From: Oryzias latipes
Taxonomy: Eukaryota; Chordata; Actinopteri; Beloniformes; Adrianichthyidae
Assembly (NCBI RefSeq): GCF_002234675.1
Contig: NC_019872.2
Location: 13,513,950 to 13,577,949 of the forward strand
Length of the DNA: 64,000 nucleotides
Direction of reading: 5' to 3'
Shown here: one piece after another, positions 51,201 through 62,260 of the stretch
Position numbering within the stretch: the first letter of the stretch is position 1
Layout: each line of letters begins with the position of its first letter
Translations under genes and position numbers: made by a program
The notes under the pieces: model-generated
Told to the model about the DNA's origin: nothing
The model's input: the letters and a program-made list of their open reading frames with translations, nothing else
The model's database searches: none

Positions 51201-52288
51201 AAAATGTGGCATTACAGGCCAAATTTATTATGCCTATAATGTTTCTTTTTCTGGATTTGGTAATTATTCTTTTTATCAAAAAATGTAATTGTTTGATTAC
51301 CAATACTTTCTAAAAGAAACATTAAAGAATCACCAACGTCTCGACCCAAAAGGGTCAGAAACAACTTTGTCATCGTTTGTCCTTGATTGGCTCAACTCAG
51401 GCAGGAAATTTGCTGTGAAATGAACATGATTTAGTTCAAACAGCTGTTGGAAAAAGTTTTGACAATCAGCCAACTGCGAAAGTCATCGTCTCCAAAATTA
51501 CAAACGTCTTTTCCACTTGAAAAGCTGAAAAACATCAAAGAAAGTTTAGTGTTTGATTTAACTTCTCTCAAGCGTCATCCCCTCTAATGTTTTTTGACCT
51601 TAAGTCCAACAAAAACTAAACTGTAAATGTCAGAGGGGGAAAAAAAAGGGGTTGTTTCTGTGAAAATGTCAACATGTTTTCTTCCTGAAAAGCAGAGATA
51701 CATGGTTTCTCCCGTACGCTTTGCTCACAGGTCTTGATCCCTGCTACAAAATGTAAGCAATCTTCTTATTTACCTCATTGGGGGCCTTGCACAGGCATAA
51801 ATATTTGCTCGCTGCGAAGCCGTTGACTTATGACATTTTAAAAAGGCTTTTAATGTGTAGCTCCCCTGTACACCAAACATGACTTAAAAGGATGAGCACA
51901 CCACCTCTTCACTCCATTACTAGTGTTAAAATACACCACAGGTGGCTAGTTAGGAGAACTGGCTGTTTCCTTGTGATGCCATGCTGCTGTCGCTGCTGCT
52001 GGAAGCGGGAAAATCAAGCGCTAAAATGAACATTCGTGGTTAGAGTTCGGACGTTGAGAAATGTTGCTGTGGGACAAAGACTCAAGTCAGAGATGAGAGA
52101 ATGGCAAATAAATGGTTTTCAAGGTCGACGGGGAGTGGGGCGGAGGGTCGGGTGGGGGGTGACTCACTTGCAGGAAAGCTGTTTTATACCATCGATGAAG
52201 TAACAGTCGCCGCCATTCACACAGTAGGCCTTCTGTGTTTCGTTGCATTTTCTGGCGTGGCCTGAGCCTGGAGATGGCGTTGTGGTTA
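35636..52288 (-). CDS. nrg2: Neuregulin 2 precursor, 3' part (EGF-like to cytoplasmic tail); 5' end outside window
   Basis: A membrane-anchored growth factor whose released EGF-like domain binds ErbB3/ErbB4 receptors. Exons in transcript order: 52288-52168, then 48111-48035 (alpha) or 47622-47564 (beta), optional 44264-44241, then 42314-42212, 42053-41930, 41828-41701, 40060-39839, 36290-35636. All junctions keep frame. The tail is diagnostic of NRG2 rather than NRG1: HNHLRQNMCPEHPNRNLANG, YISKNVSATERVIR, TWSLERSDSILSD, SVGTSKCSSPACMEARARRA and RYVSALTTPARLSPVDFHYS. The transmembrane segment is ICVALLVVGIVCVVAYCKTK. Immunoglobulin-like and N-terminal exons were not found up to position 64000, so they must lie further right. 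Which teleost copy (nrg2a or nrg2b) this is remains open. Confidence 0.95.
37130..37570 (-). repeat. Family A copy (reverse orientation) in an nrg2 intron
   Basis: The reverse complement reads 'cttagaaattcccctctgagttg..', 'ctctcctgctagcttacaacccc', '..gtgcaacaaaaatggaggc..ttggagcta' and 'atgtcctccatcatcagaaaaatg', in the same order as the other family A copies. Confidence 0.6.
39320..39480 (-). repeat. Repeat fragment, family J
   Basis: It contains the reverse complement of 'cgacaatggtacgttccattttcat' (here with 'acaacaatgg'), as at 24057-24190. Confidence 0.45.
39520..39740 (-). repeat. Family C fragment
   Basis: 'tcaagtgttaggggtgtggact', 'gttgccatagaaacattgactcaga' and 'ccaatatggcggc' match the interior of the family C elements. 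Ends are missing. Confidence 0.6.
39839..40060 (-). CDS. nrg2: nrg2 cytoplasmic exon
   Basis: 222 nt with phase 2 at both ends, so skipping it would keep the frame. It encodes HEERTWSLERSDSILSDSPG.., SVGTSKCSSPACMEARARRA and ends LRDSPHSE(R). These are strongly NRG2-like; the DSPHSER motif is shared by NRG1 and NRG2. Confidence 0.93.
40405..40715. repeat. LINE-like fragment joined to a reverse tRNA-like repeat
   Basis: The left part has 'tatccattttctgaacaagc..' and 'ctactgttgggtgaaggcgggg', the common fish LINE-like phrase. The right part (40545-40715) is a reverse family E copy: 'gggcaatttagagtcc', 'acatgcatactccacacag', 'gggattagaaccaggacc' and 'ctaaccactgcaccaccgtgcagc'. Confidence 0.7.
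40917..40971. repeat. (ATTCT)11 array after a LINE-like tail
   Basis: It is a nearly perfect ATTCT run after 'aaatttcctcagggattattgaag', a LINE-like 3' end. It lies in an nrg2 intron. Confidence 0.9.
41701..41828 (-). CDS. nrg2: nrg2 cytoplasmic exon
   Basis: 128 nt, starting in phase 0 with TAC-ATA-TCA (YISKNVSATERVIRPATEG) and ending ..SSTH plus CG, which completes an arginine codon with the next exon. YISKNV is conserved in neuregulins; human NRG2 has YISKNVPAT at the same place. Confidence 0.92.
41930..42053 (-). CDS. nrg2: nrg2 cytoplasmic exon after the membrane
   Basis: 124 nt encoding (K)KQRRKMHNHLRQNMCPEHPN.. to EEIPMVD, with a strong GTGAGT donor. The basic start follows the membrane segment as a stop-transfer signal. 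Confidence 0.93.
42212..42314 (-). CDS. nrg2: nrg2 transmembrane exon
   Basis: 103 nt. AG completes the preceding codon, then AEELYQKRVLTITG, a hydrophobic span of about 20 residues, and YCKT. The membrane-proximal AEELYQKR is near-invariant in NRG1 and NRG2 and lies next to the ectodomain shedding site. Confidence 0.96.
42690..43230 (-). repeat. Interspersed repeat, family H
   Basis: The reverse complement shares 'ggtggtacatgc.tgaaaagtccgttagacata' and neighbouring phrases with 53910-54330 in forward orientation. It contains many CA/TG-rich 'acatgtac'-type words. The class is unknown. Confidence 0.6.
44241..44264 (-). CDS. nrg2: nrg2 24-nt juxtamembrane microexon
   Basis: The transcript reads ..CAATGGCAG|AG CAT CTT GGG ATT GAA TTT ATG G|GTATGG.., encoding HLGIEFM with split codons at both ends. 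Joined to the beta exon and the membrane exon it gives FYQ-HLGIEFME-AEELYQKR. This matches the NRG1 beta-1 insert (KHLGIEFME), the same 24-nt size and phase. It keeps the frame whether included or not. Confidence 0.88.
45150..45538 (+). mobile_element. Cluster of short elements: family I, then family F 3' end
   Basis: 45150-45350 holds 'cactataaggtgc', 'acagtgtgccttataatgcgg' and 'gcgccttatat', a common fish MITE related to 61800-62260. 45450-45538 is a family F 3' end finishing 'gatagcacaagggttaa'. Confidence 0.6.
45600..45757. mobile_element. Short element with palindromic GGTCAAAAATGACC core
   Basis: It carries the palindrome GGGTCAAAAATGACCC near 45638 and ends 'gcaacataagggttgaac'. A second 'gggtcactttttacccgc' arm lies near its end. 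The layout resembles another piggyBac-like MITE family, but the ends were not proved. Confidence 0.4.
46697..46895 (+). mobile_element. Family F element
   Basis: It begins TTAACCCTTGTGCTATC and runs through 'gggtcatctagaccccctgagatag'. It is followed directly by a family A 3' half (46905-47060). Confidence 0.65.
46905..47060 (+). repeat. Family A 3' half
   Basis: It shares 'tcctgattcacaa', 'atatgtcctccatcatcagaaaaatg' and 'aaacaccaaaa' with the other copies. Confidence 0.6.
47564..47622 (-). CDS. nrg2: nrg2 EGF exon, beta variant
   Basis: 59 nt. G completes the lysine codon, then CPNDFTGDRCQTYVMASFY and a final C. It supplies the fifth and sixth EGF cysteines and closely resembles the NRG1 beta sequence (CPNEFTGDRCQNYVMASFY). 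It is alternative to the alpha exon 412 nt upstream. Confidence 0.93.
47640..47965 (-). promoter_or_regulatory. Polypyrimidine-rich tracts in the alpha-beta intron
   Basis: On the transcript strand, 47640-47815 and 47900-47965 are almost entirely pyrimidine (CTCTCC, TTCTCC and CCCC runs). Both tracts fill the short intron between the two alternative EGF exons. Such tracts bind splicing repressors such as PTB in other genes; a role here is inferred. Confidence 0.4.
48035..48111 (-). CDS. nrg2: nrg2 EGF exon, alpha variant
   Basis: 77 nt. A completes the lysine codon, then CPDGYFGPRCLQTEPLRSYM PKPDK and a final C. It matches the NRG2 alpha pattern (CPNGFFGQRC..LPLRLYMPDPKQ). It supplies the last two EGF cysteines and a longer stalk than beta. 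Confidence 0.92.
49931..49956. repeat. Poly-A run
   Basis: An A run of about 25 bp in an nrg2 intron. Similar runs lie at 22567-22592 and 38326-38347. They could be retroelement tails, but no body was recognised. Confidence 0.7.
52168..52288 (-). CDS. nrg2: nrg2 EGF exon, shared N-terminal half
   Basis: 121 nt encoding TTTPSPGSGHARKCNETQKA YCVNGGDCYFIDGIKQLSC plus AA. It holds the first four EGF cysteines. GHARKCNET and LSCK are NRG2-like. It ends in phase 2 so that alpha (A) or beta (G) each complete a lysine codon. No further upstream exon was found in the window. Confidence 0.95.
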
Positions 52289-52928
52289 CTGTGAGAGTAA
52301 AAGAAACAAATATTACATTAGTCAGTCTGTTTTTAAAATGTTTATTTTTCTTACAACTTTGAAAAACTGATAAAACAGAGGAAGATCGGTGATAAATGCT
52401 TCTGCTTACAGCTGTTATCCTTTTCATGAAAATCCTTGTCCCTTGTCTGTGATTTACACCGTTTTACTCACTCGTACCTCAACAAGGACTCTTAGTTTTC
52501 CCTCCACAAATGTAATTGTGTTCCTAAGCAGTGTTGACACTATCTCAAGAAGTTCTGTAAGAAGAGATAAATATTTTACCGACTTAGCATAGGAGATGTT
52601 TATGCGCTGACTCAAGCCAATGGAATGGCCTGAAATGTCATGTATCTCAACCTAATCCTCAAGCGTGTTTATCGGAAGAGGTGCACCGTGGCAGGAACGG
52701 ACTTGAACATGTCAGATGTTGGAAGGATTGCCACTGCGTATACCTGCCTGCTTTTGGACACAGCGCTTCTCTAGCACAGGATAGAGGGGTCATTGTGCAT
52801 TCTGGAAGATGTTTATGGCTGCAGAGTGTTGTGACTTGAAATCGCCCAAGGATTTGATTTAGCCGAGCATTTGGCTCTAACATGTAGCAGGCTGTTTGCT
52901 GCCACAGAAGGATTTCACAACTCCCACT

Positions 52929-52960
<32 letters not shown>

Positions 52961-53909
52961 AGCACATTAGCAGTCACAGAGTCTCTTCTCTAGTTGGAAA
53001 GATGTTGGTCTCTGATGAGCTGACACAAGTTTATACTTCATAGCATAACAAAGACATCAATTTTAGCCAATTATGCCCCAAAAATATTTTATGTTGAACA
53101 AAAAAATTGCGTGAAACTTTCTTACCCCAAGGAAAACATTTAAATTTACACGATTGATGTCTGATTTGATGTGTATTTATGTTTAAACATATTTCCTCCT
53201 AAAGACCGAACACCTTTATTTTCCATCGACTCTAAACACCTTTTTCAGCTTAGCAGCCACTCAGAACCACTTCATTTTCACCTGAAGACCTTGCTGGCAT
53301 GTAAAACACCTCGTAAAAAGATCAAACCAAACTAGCGAGTAGGAGGGACCTCCAAAACGTGTAAAAGTCTCCCAGTCTCAAACGAAAACCACATTTGAAG
53401 TTCACCTTAAAATGATGCAAAACAAAAGAGAGAAAAGGGACGATAGAGGAGCAGGCTGGCCCAGAATGATCTGATGGAAGGAAGTGAAATGTCTCAAGCA
53501 GATCATCAGACCACTGCAGGGTTGGCAGACACACCAACACTCACACATCATCTCATCCTGGTCCAGCTGGCTCACATGTGGGCGAAAACCTGCAAGTGAC
53601 TTTAGAAAATAAAAGCTTCCCATGAAAAGAAGAACAAATTAAATCTGGCCAGTTCTTTATTTTTTCATACAAAATATTTCTTATAATTAAATCAATCAAA
53701 ATATTTGATGTATTTAACATTTCGTTGATACTTTACTTGTCTCATGATATAGATGCTGGAGTTGGTTTATTTTTTTACTTCAGAGGATTGACCTTTAAAT
53801 TGAAGGATGACCTTTAAATTCTAATGTAGGTTAGTTTTATCTTTAAATATACCAGCGTCTGTCTATATGAATTAGGATCTAAAAAGAAATGGTTCATTTG
53901 TCACACAGC

Positions 53910-54330
53910 CACTACAATTTGCGCACATTGTACCAGTGAAAATTGGTCAAATGTGAATATACGTGCAAAAAGTGAGAAAAGTTGTATATCCGACAAGTTA
54001 TACCTTGGTGGTACATGCGTGAAAAGTCCGTTAGACATACGTGGAACGGTTTTGGAAAGGGACAGATTTGATGATGCATCTCGCAAAAATCATGTGTGGT
54101 TGTGTGAGATTTACGTAATAATTACGCGTAATCTACATAAAATACATGAAAACTGTGTAATTCTCAACTGACCAAAAATTTTGAACAGCTCAAAACCGAA
54201 TGCATATAAAAATCTGTTGGCCAAAACCCCTGACGGACATCTTCAAAAATCAATGAATGACAAACGCAAGAAACATGTATGAATTATGTTAATCATGCAT
54301 ATTTCACTTAAGACAGAAATTTCATATGTG
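53910..54330 (+). repeat. Interspersed repeat, family H
   Basis: It shares 'ggtggtacatgcgtgaaaagtccgttagacata' with the reverse complement of 42690-43230. Both lie in nrg2 introns in opposite orientations. Confidence 0.6.
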
Positions 54331-55934
54331 GAAAATGCCCAAAATGTGTGACATTTCCTTTTATTCCGTCAACTTTACTTTTTTTTTACCAAACATTTCA
54401 AAATAAAAGACTTTGATTCACATTTTATTTAGAAACAAAAGTAAAATTTGTCATTTAAAAATTATCCCTATAACTTGAATAAATTGTTAGTTATTGTGTG
54501 TCCCTTTTCCTAAAAGTGCTTCTATAAAAATGCCACAGAAAAATCGGGGTTTGTGAAAAATCCCCGAGCTTAAACATCTGCAGCACCGAGTTGTTTTTGT
54601 GCAGACTTCCAGCTAAAAGGTTGCAGGTGGAGCTCCCACAGGACAAAATTCATTTGGTCCAACCAAAAAACAACACCTGTCTGTATTAAAGAGCTTCAGA
54701 GGAGAACAAACACATACCTGCGAGCAATATTTTAGCCCCTCGACTGCAGAAAATAATAGCCTCTTAAACAAGTCAGTGTCTTTTGAAGAATGAACCTCAT
54801 TCATCTTCCTTTTTCAGAAACATTCTGTATCTGTAAATATCTGTTACTATTAAACCGGAAATCTTCTCAGTTTGCTTTTGATGATGCTTTGCGATGGACA
54901 TAAAATTCACAAACAGGCTGGCAAAGAGCTAAAAGTCTGCTAAGAAAAATACACCATAAAACGTATGTGTTCTAAATATAGAAATGACTTTTCACAAAAA
55001 CATGTGTTTTTTTACACAAAAGAAGATTTTTGACTGTTTTGGACAAAAGTTTTTAGATTTCTTATCGTTTTTGTAAAGCAGAAGTAAAAAACAAAACAAG
55101 AACCAGAAACATTCCTATCCCATGATGACACCACCACCATGCTTCACTGAAGAGATGTTATTTACAAAGTGTTCAAAGGTTCATATTACCAATTGGGAAT
55201 TGTGAACAAACAGTTTTTATCTGCTCAGAGGATGAAACCTCTTTTTTTTTCCCTCAACAAATTCAAATAGATTTTGTTTTGTAGAAGCAAAGAAACAGAA
55301 ATTCTTTGAGAAAAGCATCGTGTGTTCATAGATCCTGTTAATTTGATGCACCCACTTAAGGTGTGACCTCACCAGAGGGTTTGCCAGTATTTTCATTTGC
55401 TTCATCGTCAGGAATGACATGTTTTCAGTTTCATTCTCATATGGCAGATTCAGCTGCCAACGTATTTTCCACCTCAGGGGTGAGACATAAACTGTCCCCT
55501 TATGTCATTCCAGATTATTTCCAAATTCGACATTGAATCAAAACTGGCCCAAATGTACCAATCATCCCCCTTACAGGGAACCCCCATACAAGGAGAAGGA
55601 CCTTTTGGATTTCTGGGATCCAAATGTTATTCCTTTGGAACCTATTCTGATCGCTGCGATACAGTGTTTACTTTGGCTGCTCCTACACATGTTTACTCGA
55701 GATTAAAAGTCGTGACAAGGCCCAAGAATTTACCGAACACAGTTAGAAACACACTTTAAAACAACAACGAGCATCTCAGTTATGGGATGTGGATACAGTT
55801 TTCTGCTTAAATTACTGAAGTAAAATAGCGTCTTGTAAAGTAACTTTTGACCAAGCTCTGTGGAAAAACATTTTCTTTGAGAGGTGACCAAAAGTACGAT
55901 GAAAAAACCCGCCTCCCACTACGTAAGGAAAAAA

Positions 55935-56380
55935 GGCCAGATTGTTGTTAAAATCACTCCGATCATCTTTTGATCTATTTAAAAAGCGTTTTAATTAGGA
56001 TTACGTTTTTAGCCAACATTTAAAACAAAACTTTCTAGGACAAAGTTTCTGCAGAGCGGCAGGAGTTCATCAGAAATTCATATTTCTGTTGTGGAGTAAG
56101 CCCGCCCTCATTTCCCATCATTCAGTTGTTTACACGCCCTCCAGCTATTTTACAGTCCCTCACAACGCTGAACATAACATTACCAGTGGATACATGTCAC
56201 AAGCTTTTCCAACTGTATTTTTTTTTCATCTGCTCCTGTTTCACAATGATTTGAATCAAGAAATATTGAGAAATTGTATTTTAAGATAAAAAAATTTTAA
56301 AAATGTCCTCCGTTATCAGAAAAATGTAAGAAAAAAAAACACAAAAAAAATATGTGATTTTCATTGGAATACGTCTTTAA
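55935..56380 (+). repeat. Family A copy
   Basis: It contains 'ccgatcatcttttga', 'gcggcaggagttcat', 'gctattttacagtccctcacaac..aacattaccagtgg' and 'atgtcctccgttatcagaaaaatg'. It is full length without the nested insertion seen at 13.5 kb. Confidence 0.65.
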
Positions 56381-58537
56381 ATCCAAGACAAAAAAATACA
56401 CTTGTTTGATCTGTGTTTTATTTGAGGATAACCAAATTCTAAGGTTTTTGTTTAACATGTGTGGAGTGGAGTGCTTCCCACGTGCAACTTGTAACTTGGC
56501 AATCGAGCAGTTTAGAATGTGTGTGGAGATTTTGTTTGTTAATTGCAGTCAGTCACATCAGTATTACATCAGTTAAGTGTTTGTCCTCTGAGGAAGATTT
56601 CATTTGAGCGCCTTAATCCCATTTGCTATATTGTCCAAACAGCCGGCCGGGGAGGAGGTTTCGGGCGACGACACACATTTCACATGCCGCTGCTTTTTTC
56701 TCCTCGTTGTACGCGCAGAGGAAGAGCTAATCACAGCTGTTAACAGACTGTGGCCGTTTTGTGGACAGTTGGTTTGATAATGCGTTGCGAATGCTGTTCA
56801 TCATTGCAATGAGGAGCAGCTGTTCAGAGTTTGGAGGGAGGTGTTCATGCCTTTTCACGTGGTCTAATGAAGAAGTTGCTTCTCTGCGTGGAAGAAGTCA
56901 CCTATTCCACAAACCAGTGGAGACAGACAGAAGTCCTCTGTTCCACCTGCTCCAGATGAGTGATCGTTTCCTCACAGAACGTCCCAAAGGATCGTTTTGA
57001 CATCCTCTTTCAGGGTTTTAATCACCAATTTTCCTAAAATGATGGTGAGGCAAAAATAAAAAACGCAGATCAGCTCAGAAAGGCACATCCGTTCGGGTCA
57101 AATTCAACTTTTTATCTGAGAAATATATAAAGCTGAGATCTTGGGTGACTGGGATTCCATTGGTTTGTTCTGGTGCATTCTTTCAGCATGCCATGTGCTG
57201 CTGCCTGTCTCCAGTCATGCTGTGTAATCCCCACCGCATAAAGTAAATCAGAGTTCAGGTGTGTTCGCCAAGGTTGAATTTTGTCTGGAAGCTGCAGCCA
57301 AAGCCGGAGGCTCTGTTTGTTTATCTGCACTCATAAAGTCCCAGTTTTGTTCGAGATTGCTTGGTTTTCTAACCTCGGGTTTCGTCTTTTTCTTGGTAAC
57401 GTGGCCCGGGGGCCGAATCAGAGTAAAAAGGGAGGAGAGGGGAGGTTTTCCTCTGGGTAGTGAGAGTGTTTAGCCATCAGCCTTTGCCACTGAGTTTGAT
57501 TAATCCTTCATGGCCCACGAACTGAAAAGCAAAGCCGGGGGAGCAAGTGGGACCATCTGGAAACCTTCATAAACATGCATGTCTTTCCACGCTCTCCAAA
57601 GGATTCTAGGAAAATCGTAAAAAGCGAAAAGAGAGGTCCCCTTTGCACGGCTTTTTCCTCCTGAGGCACCCTCTGCATATCCGACAAACACAAATGGACT
57701 CAAACTAAAACCTCAGCCCCGCATTGCACCTCTCAACCCCAAATCCTGAATTGGGTTATGAAACTTGTTTAAGACGGACTCGGGAGCGGGCTTACATACT
57801 TGTCAGCCTAATTGATGACAAATGTTGATAATTGACTTCAGCTTGGTCTAATCTTTTCCACTTTTGCACTTCTGTTGAGCAGACAGGCATCTACAGCCTG
57901 AGACGGGCTCGGACTCTGCAGAAAGGCAGTTTTTCAAGCTCGTGGTGGACTGCATCCATCTGGACCTGGTTATGGCTTGTTTGATTTTCGCTCTTAAAAG
58001 CTACGTTATTGTAATAAAGCGTATAAATCACACAGCCTATTTGGAGGGCATGTCAGTGTGCGAGAGCAGCGTGTAGACCTTCATTCGGGCAGGAGCACCG
58101 GGCGTCAAAATGAGGGAAAAAATGAAAAGCTGTGCTTTTTTTTACAAAAACAAACAGCTGTTTTATCAGTTCATCAAGATCTTCACCACAACTCAAACAA
58201 ACGAGAAACATTCGAGCCAAGCTGTTAAAACCAGAGGGGAAAGTGATAAATGTCTTAGTACAGACTCCTAAACAGTCACATAAGAGGGTGGTGGTATGTG
58301 TAATAGCCCTACCACCCAGACACGCATCTCTTCAAGTCAGTTTTATGTGGCAGAAAAAGGTCTCCTCCACCACCACAGTCCACCAAACCTCCCATAACCT
58401 CCTATCATCTCACGGCAGCAAACATTTGGGTTCCAGCTGGAACCGAAAAGTTGAATCTGAAATTTCAATGTTTATTAATTCTCTCTGGATGGAGCTTCTA
58501 TGGATGGAGCTTCTGTGGAAGGCGTTCAAGTTCCTAC

Positions 58538-59014
58538 CATTGACTGTATATAAGAACTGGACTGAGTGAGTGTAATGTCACCAATAGAAAATAGTTTACA
58601 CCAGCTCCAATGAAAAAAAAGTCAATCTGGTCGCCTTTTTTTGTAGTACGGACATCGCCATGTTGGAACAAGAATTCGTCGGTAAGCAGGGATTTTGAAT
58701 CTGTCAATCAAATAAAACACGATGTGAGGCCACCTACTTTTATCGAGGGATCTGATTGCCCAGTTCAGAACTTGAAAAACTTGTGATAAAGAAAAAATAT
58801 CAATAAAAAATGAAGACTGGAAGGAAAATTTCAAACAAAAAGGTATCAGAGCAAGAATGTTAATTCTAACAAATAGAATGACTGAGTAACAGCTGTTTAT
58901 TTCTCAATAGAAGTCTATAGGATTTTGGCTTCTTGGAACCAGTGGGTAGTTCCTGTTTGGAGCGCCATAGGGGGAGGGGCCATTGAGTCCAGTTCTTATA
59001 CACAGTAGAGGCTG
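58538..59014. mobile_element. Inverted-repeat element, family C
   Basis: It starts CATTGACTGTATATAAGAAC and ends GAGTCCAGTTCTTATACACAGT, the complement of the start apart from the last few bases, which are altered. The interior includes 'caccatgttgga'-like and 'aataactc'-like pieces shared with 4519-4927. It is about 477 bp long. Confidence 0.7.
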
Positions 59015-61799
59015 ACAGTTCTCTGGGTATCCCACATCTGTTCTAATGTCACAGATCTGGGATGGTACAGGATAAAACACTGACCGGAGCAGACGGGAAT
59101 GGGAACCAACCAATAGGAAAGACGACAAAAAAGCCAAGACGGAGCCATTTTGTAGCTTTTTAATAATATGCCAACAATGTAACAGAATTTTAACAAGAGC
59201 AACACAACCCAAAAGACCGCAGGGATTTCTATTTACGTTTTCTCTACAATGTATAGGGACAAAATTAAGAAAAAAAGGGGAGTGGAATTGGGATGGATTA
59301 TTTTTTTAATTCTGGTCTGGAAGCCCCAATGGGGCAGGAATAAAAATTTATCCTCTAATATACAGTCAATGGCAGGGGCGGAACTATGGGAGGACCGGGG
59401 TGGTAGCTGCCCCCACAAAAAAAAGCGTTGCCCCCCCCCTAATATTTGAGCCAATATTAGTATCATTATTGACAAACATTAATAAATTATTGATAGAAGC
59501 CTTTTTAAGCTTTGCAAAATTGACAAAACCAATATATTTTACTGGCATCTCAGCTAAAATAACTGCTGTTTTAATATTATTAACAATAAAAAAATATGTT
59601 TTTATCATCCTTTTATTTGTAATGTCACTTCACATTCGGAAGTTCTCATTTTCCACCCTTCCAACGTCTTCTGCCCCTCCACATCAAATACTGTAGCTCC
59701 TCCATTGGCCAATAGTCCATAGTTTTATGTTTCTGTACAAATATCCCAGGGCAAAAACAAAATAAGTCAAATCCAGCTTTCCCCCAAAAGATGCTTTTTC
59801 CCTCTTAAGTCACCCTCGTCCAAAGCATCGGTTACACCAACTGAATGATGGGAAAGCAAAAGCGCAAAGGGTCGACAGGGAAGTAGGGTTTTGGTCCAGA
59901 ACCCGGCTGTTGACAGCTGGGTATTGCTTGTTGACAGACAATGTGCTGAAAGGTTCAGGAGCCCGAAAGATGATGGAAAAGAGAAAAAAAAAACACAACA
60001 AAACACTGATACTTGTAAGAGTTAATGAATAGTGGTATTAAAGTTCATTCGGTGATGCAGATGGAGACAAATGACACTATCAACAAAACAAAACATAAAG
60101 ATTGAACCTCGCCAGCAGACATGGCTTTCAGGAAAGATTGATGTTTTGTTTTTTTGAATACTGTTAATTAGAAAACAAACGGCTCACGATTCATATTTTT
60201 TTCTTTTTCAGATTTAAAACCGCACAATATTTTGACAGGAGGTCAAGCCTGGGCAAATGTGCCAGCATGGCAAAAAAAAAAAAAGAAAAAAAAAAGAGGA
60301 AGGATTTAAACAAATGAGATTGCAGGTCAAAAAACACTGGATACAAAATAAATGTAGGGAAGCGGAGGGCAGAGGGAAGGTTTGTTGACAGGCTCATAAG
60401 GAAAATATTTCAGCTTTCAGCCAAAGCTAACAAAAACCAAGCATGCTACTTGCACACATAAAGTCAAGGCACACCCATTTGATGGCAACATCCAACATTT
60501 GTGCCTTCAAGCCTTTTTGGGGTTTTAAACAAGCAAAGGAGATTTCACATCAAATACCCAAAGGAATTAAATTACTTTTTACTCTAGGTATGATGCACGA
60601 AAAAGCTATTATGAATGCAAGTAATCTCAAAGCATTTTTTTTGTTCAATGGAAAATTATCCACAATTCAAACAGTCCCAGAATTAAAAAAGGAATGTTTA
60701 GAAAATGAACAAATGAAACCTGCCAAGCGCATTAATCTAACACCCACTCGTTAACGAGACCGCCACTGCCACAATCGTGTGTCTTCTTTTATATTCTTGT
60801 CTCCTATTACCATTTTTTAGTCACATAGCTGATATGCCTGGTCTTGCCTGCTTCAGTCGTCTTAGTGCTGAAGTGAAATGAAAGAGCGTGCTGGTCTGGG
60901 ATTTCACAACTGCTGCGTGCGCCGTGGAAAACTGTGCAGAGGGGGCGAGGATCGGTGTGAAAACGGCGGACAGGTGGGCACCAGCGAGCTTCCAGGGAAT
61001 GAGCTTCTTTTTGGTTTTTTATTTGAATGAAATAAGGTTCCACTACCGGCCTTTTCTAGAAGTTTTCAAAGGCAGTGCAGGCTCAGCATGGTGTCCAAGT
61101 GTGAAGATGCCTGTGGCGCTCAGTCCCCACCCACCCCACCCCTCTGCACTGAAAAAGCTATTGTTTACTGCATCTTTTCCAACTGGTAGGTATTGGCTAA
61201 TAGGTTAAGGCCCAGTCAATTTCGTTTGAAGCAAACATATTCTGGAAATGGGGAGGGCAACAGCTAAACTTTACCACCAACATCCTGGACGTGGACGGTT
61301 TGGCAGCTCTTTTGAGCTTTGGAACGTCTTTGGTCTGTATCAATTGGCAAACTGGCAGGCAGCAGCTCCGATGGTTTTGTGGGGGTCAGAGAAGCAGATT
61401 TGCGACTTCGAGGTGACACATTTGAACCTAAGGGCCAAGGGTGTATGATCTGAGGAAATTCTTTCAGCATGTGTAGATGAACTGGCATCTGGAGGGTGAG
61501 GGGAAGCCAGAAGATGAGGTTGCTATAGAGTTAAGAGACACCACATCTTTGTTTGCAGTCAATAGAGGGGTTAAGTCAGAGGCTGGCAGAAGAAATTATC
61601 TTTTATAGGGAAAATATCTTTTATACTGTCTAGATTATTAAAAAAAAAGCAAAAGCTTGCATATAAAAAAACAACACAAAATTATCCTAAAGTGTGATGG
61701 CTCTATCAGCTGACAATGCTGACTCTGAATAATCTCCAGCACCAAATGACTTAGAGGAATGTCTGCTTGTACATTTTCTTCATAATTTATGCTATGCTA

Positions 61800-62260
61800 T
61801 CATATTATTATATGAGGCGCACCGGATTGACACATCGTCAATGAATTTATGTCATATAAAAGGCTCACCAAACAACGACAAACGTGACTACGCTAACTTC
61901 CAACTGTGGAGCCCCTAAAGGGACACAGAAGTAGCAAAAATATTGTACTGGTTTATCGTGCGCACTAGAAACTATCTGGGGTTCTGTACCCAACCTTGTT
62001 AGTTACACGTAAAAAAAAAAACCCAGTTCTACACTGCTACATGTTAGCCGGATTAGCGCATTCACACTAACACCCAACCTTGTTGGCAAAAAAACAGACT
62101 GACATTTTGACAGAGCGGCATGTACCTCTCAAAGTCCTTTTAACACCAGTACGCACATACAGAAATAATCCATATACTGTATAAGGTGCTCCGGATCATA
62201 AGGCACACTTTCATTTTTTTTTCTTTTAAAAGGCTTTAAATTGTGTCTTTTAGTGTGGAA
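61800..62260 (-). mobile_element. Family I element
   Basis: The reverse complement reads 'gtgtgccttatgatccggagcaccttatac' and the other end carries 'gaggcgcaccgg'. The same phrases occur at 45150-45350. It is a common metazoan MITE type; its exact superfamily was not settled. Confidence 0.55.

Noticed and set aside
55115..55240. 'catgatgacaccaccaccatgcttcactg' as a Tc1 transposase piece
   Set aside because: The phrase resembles one seen in fish Tc1-like repeats, but no ends or longer match could be followed, so it is not called.
58132..58569. 145-codon plus-strand open frame
   Set aside because: It runs into the start of a family C repeat, has low-complexity repeats (LWMELLWMELLW) and no recognisable domain. 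Chance frame.
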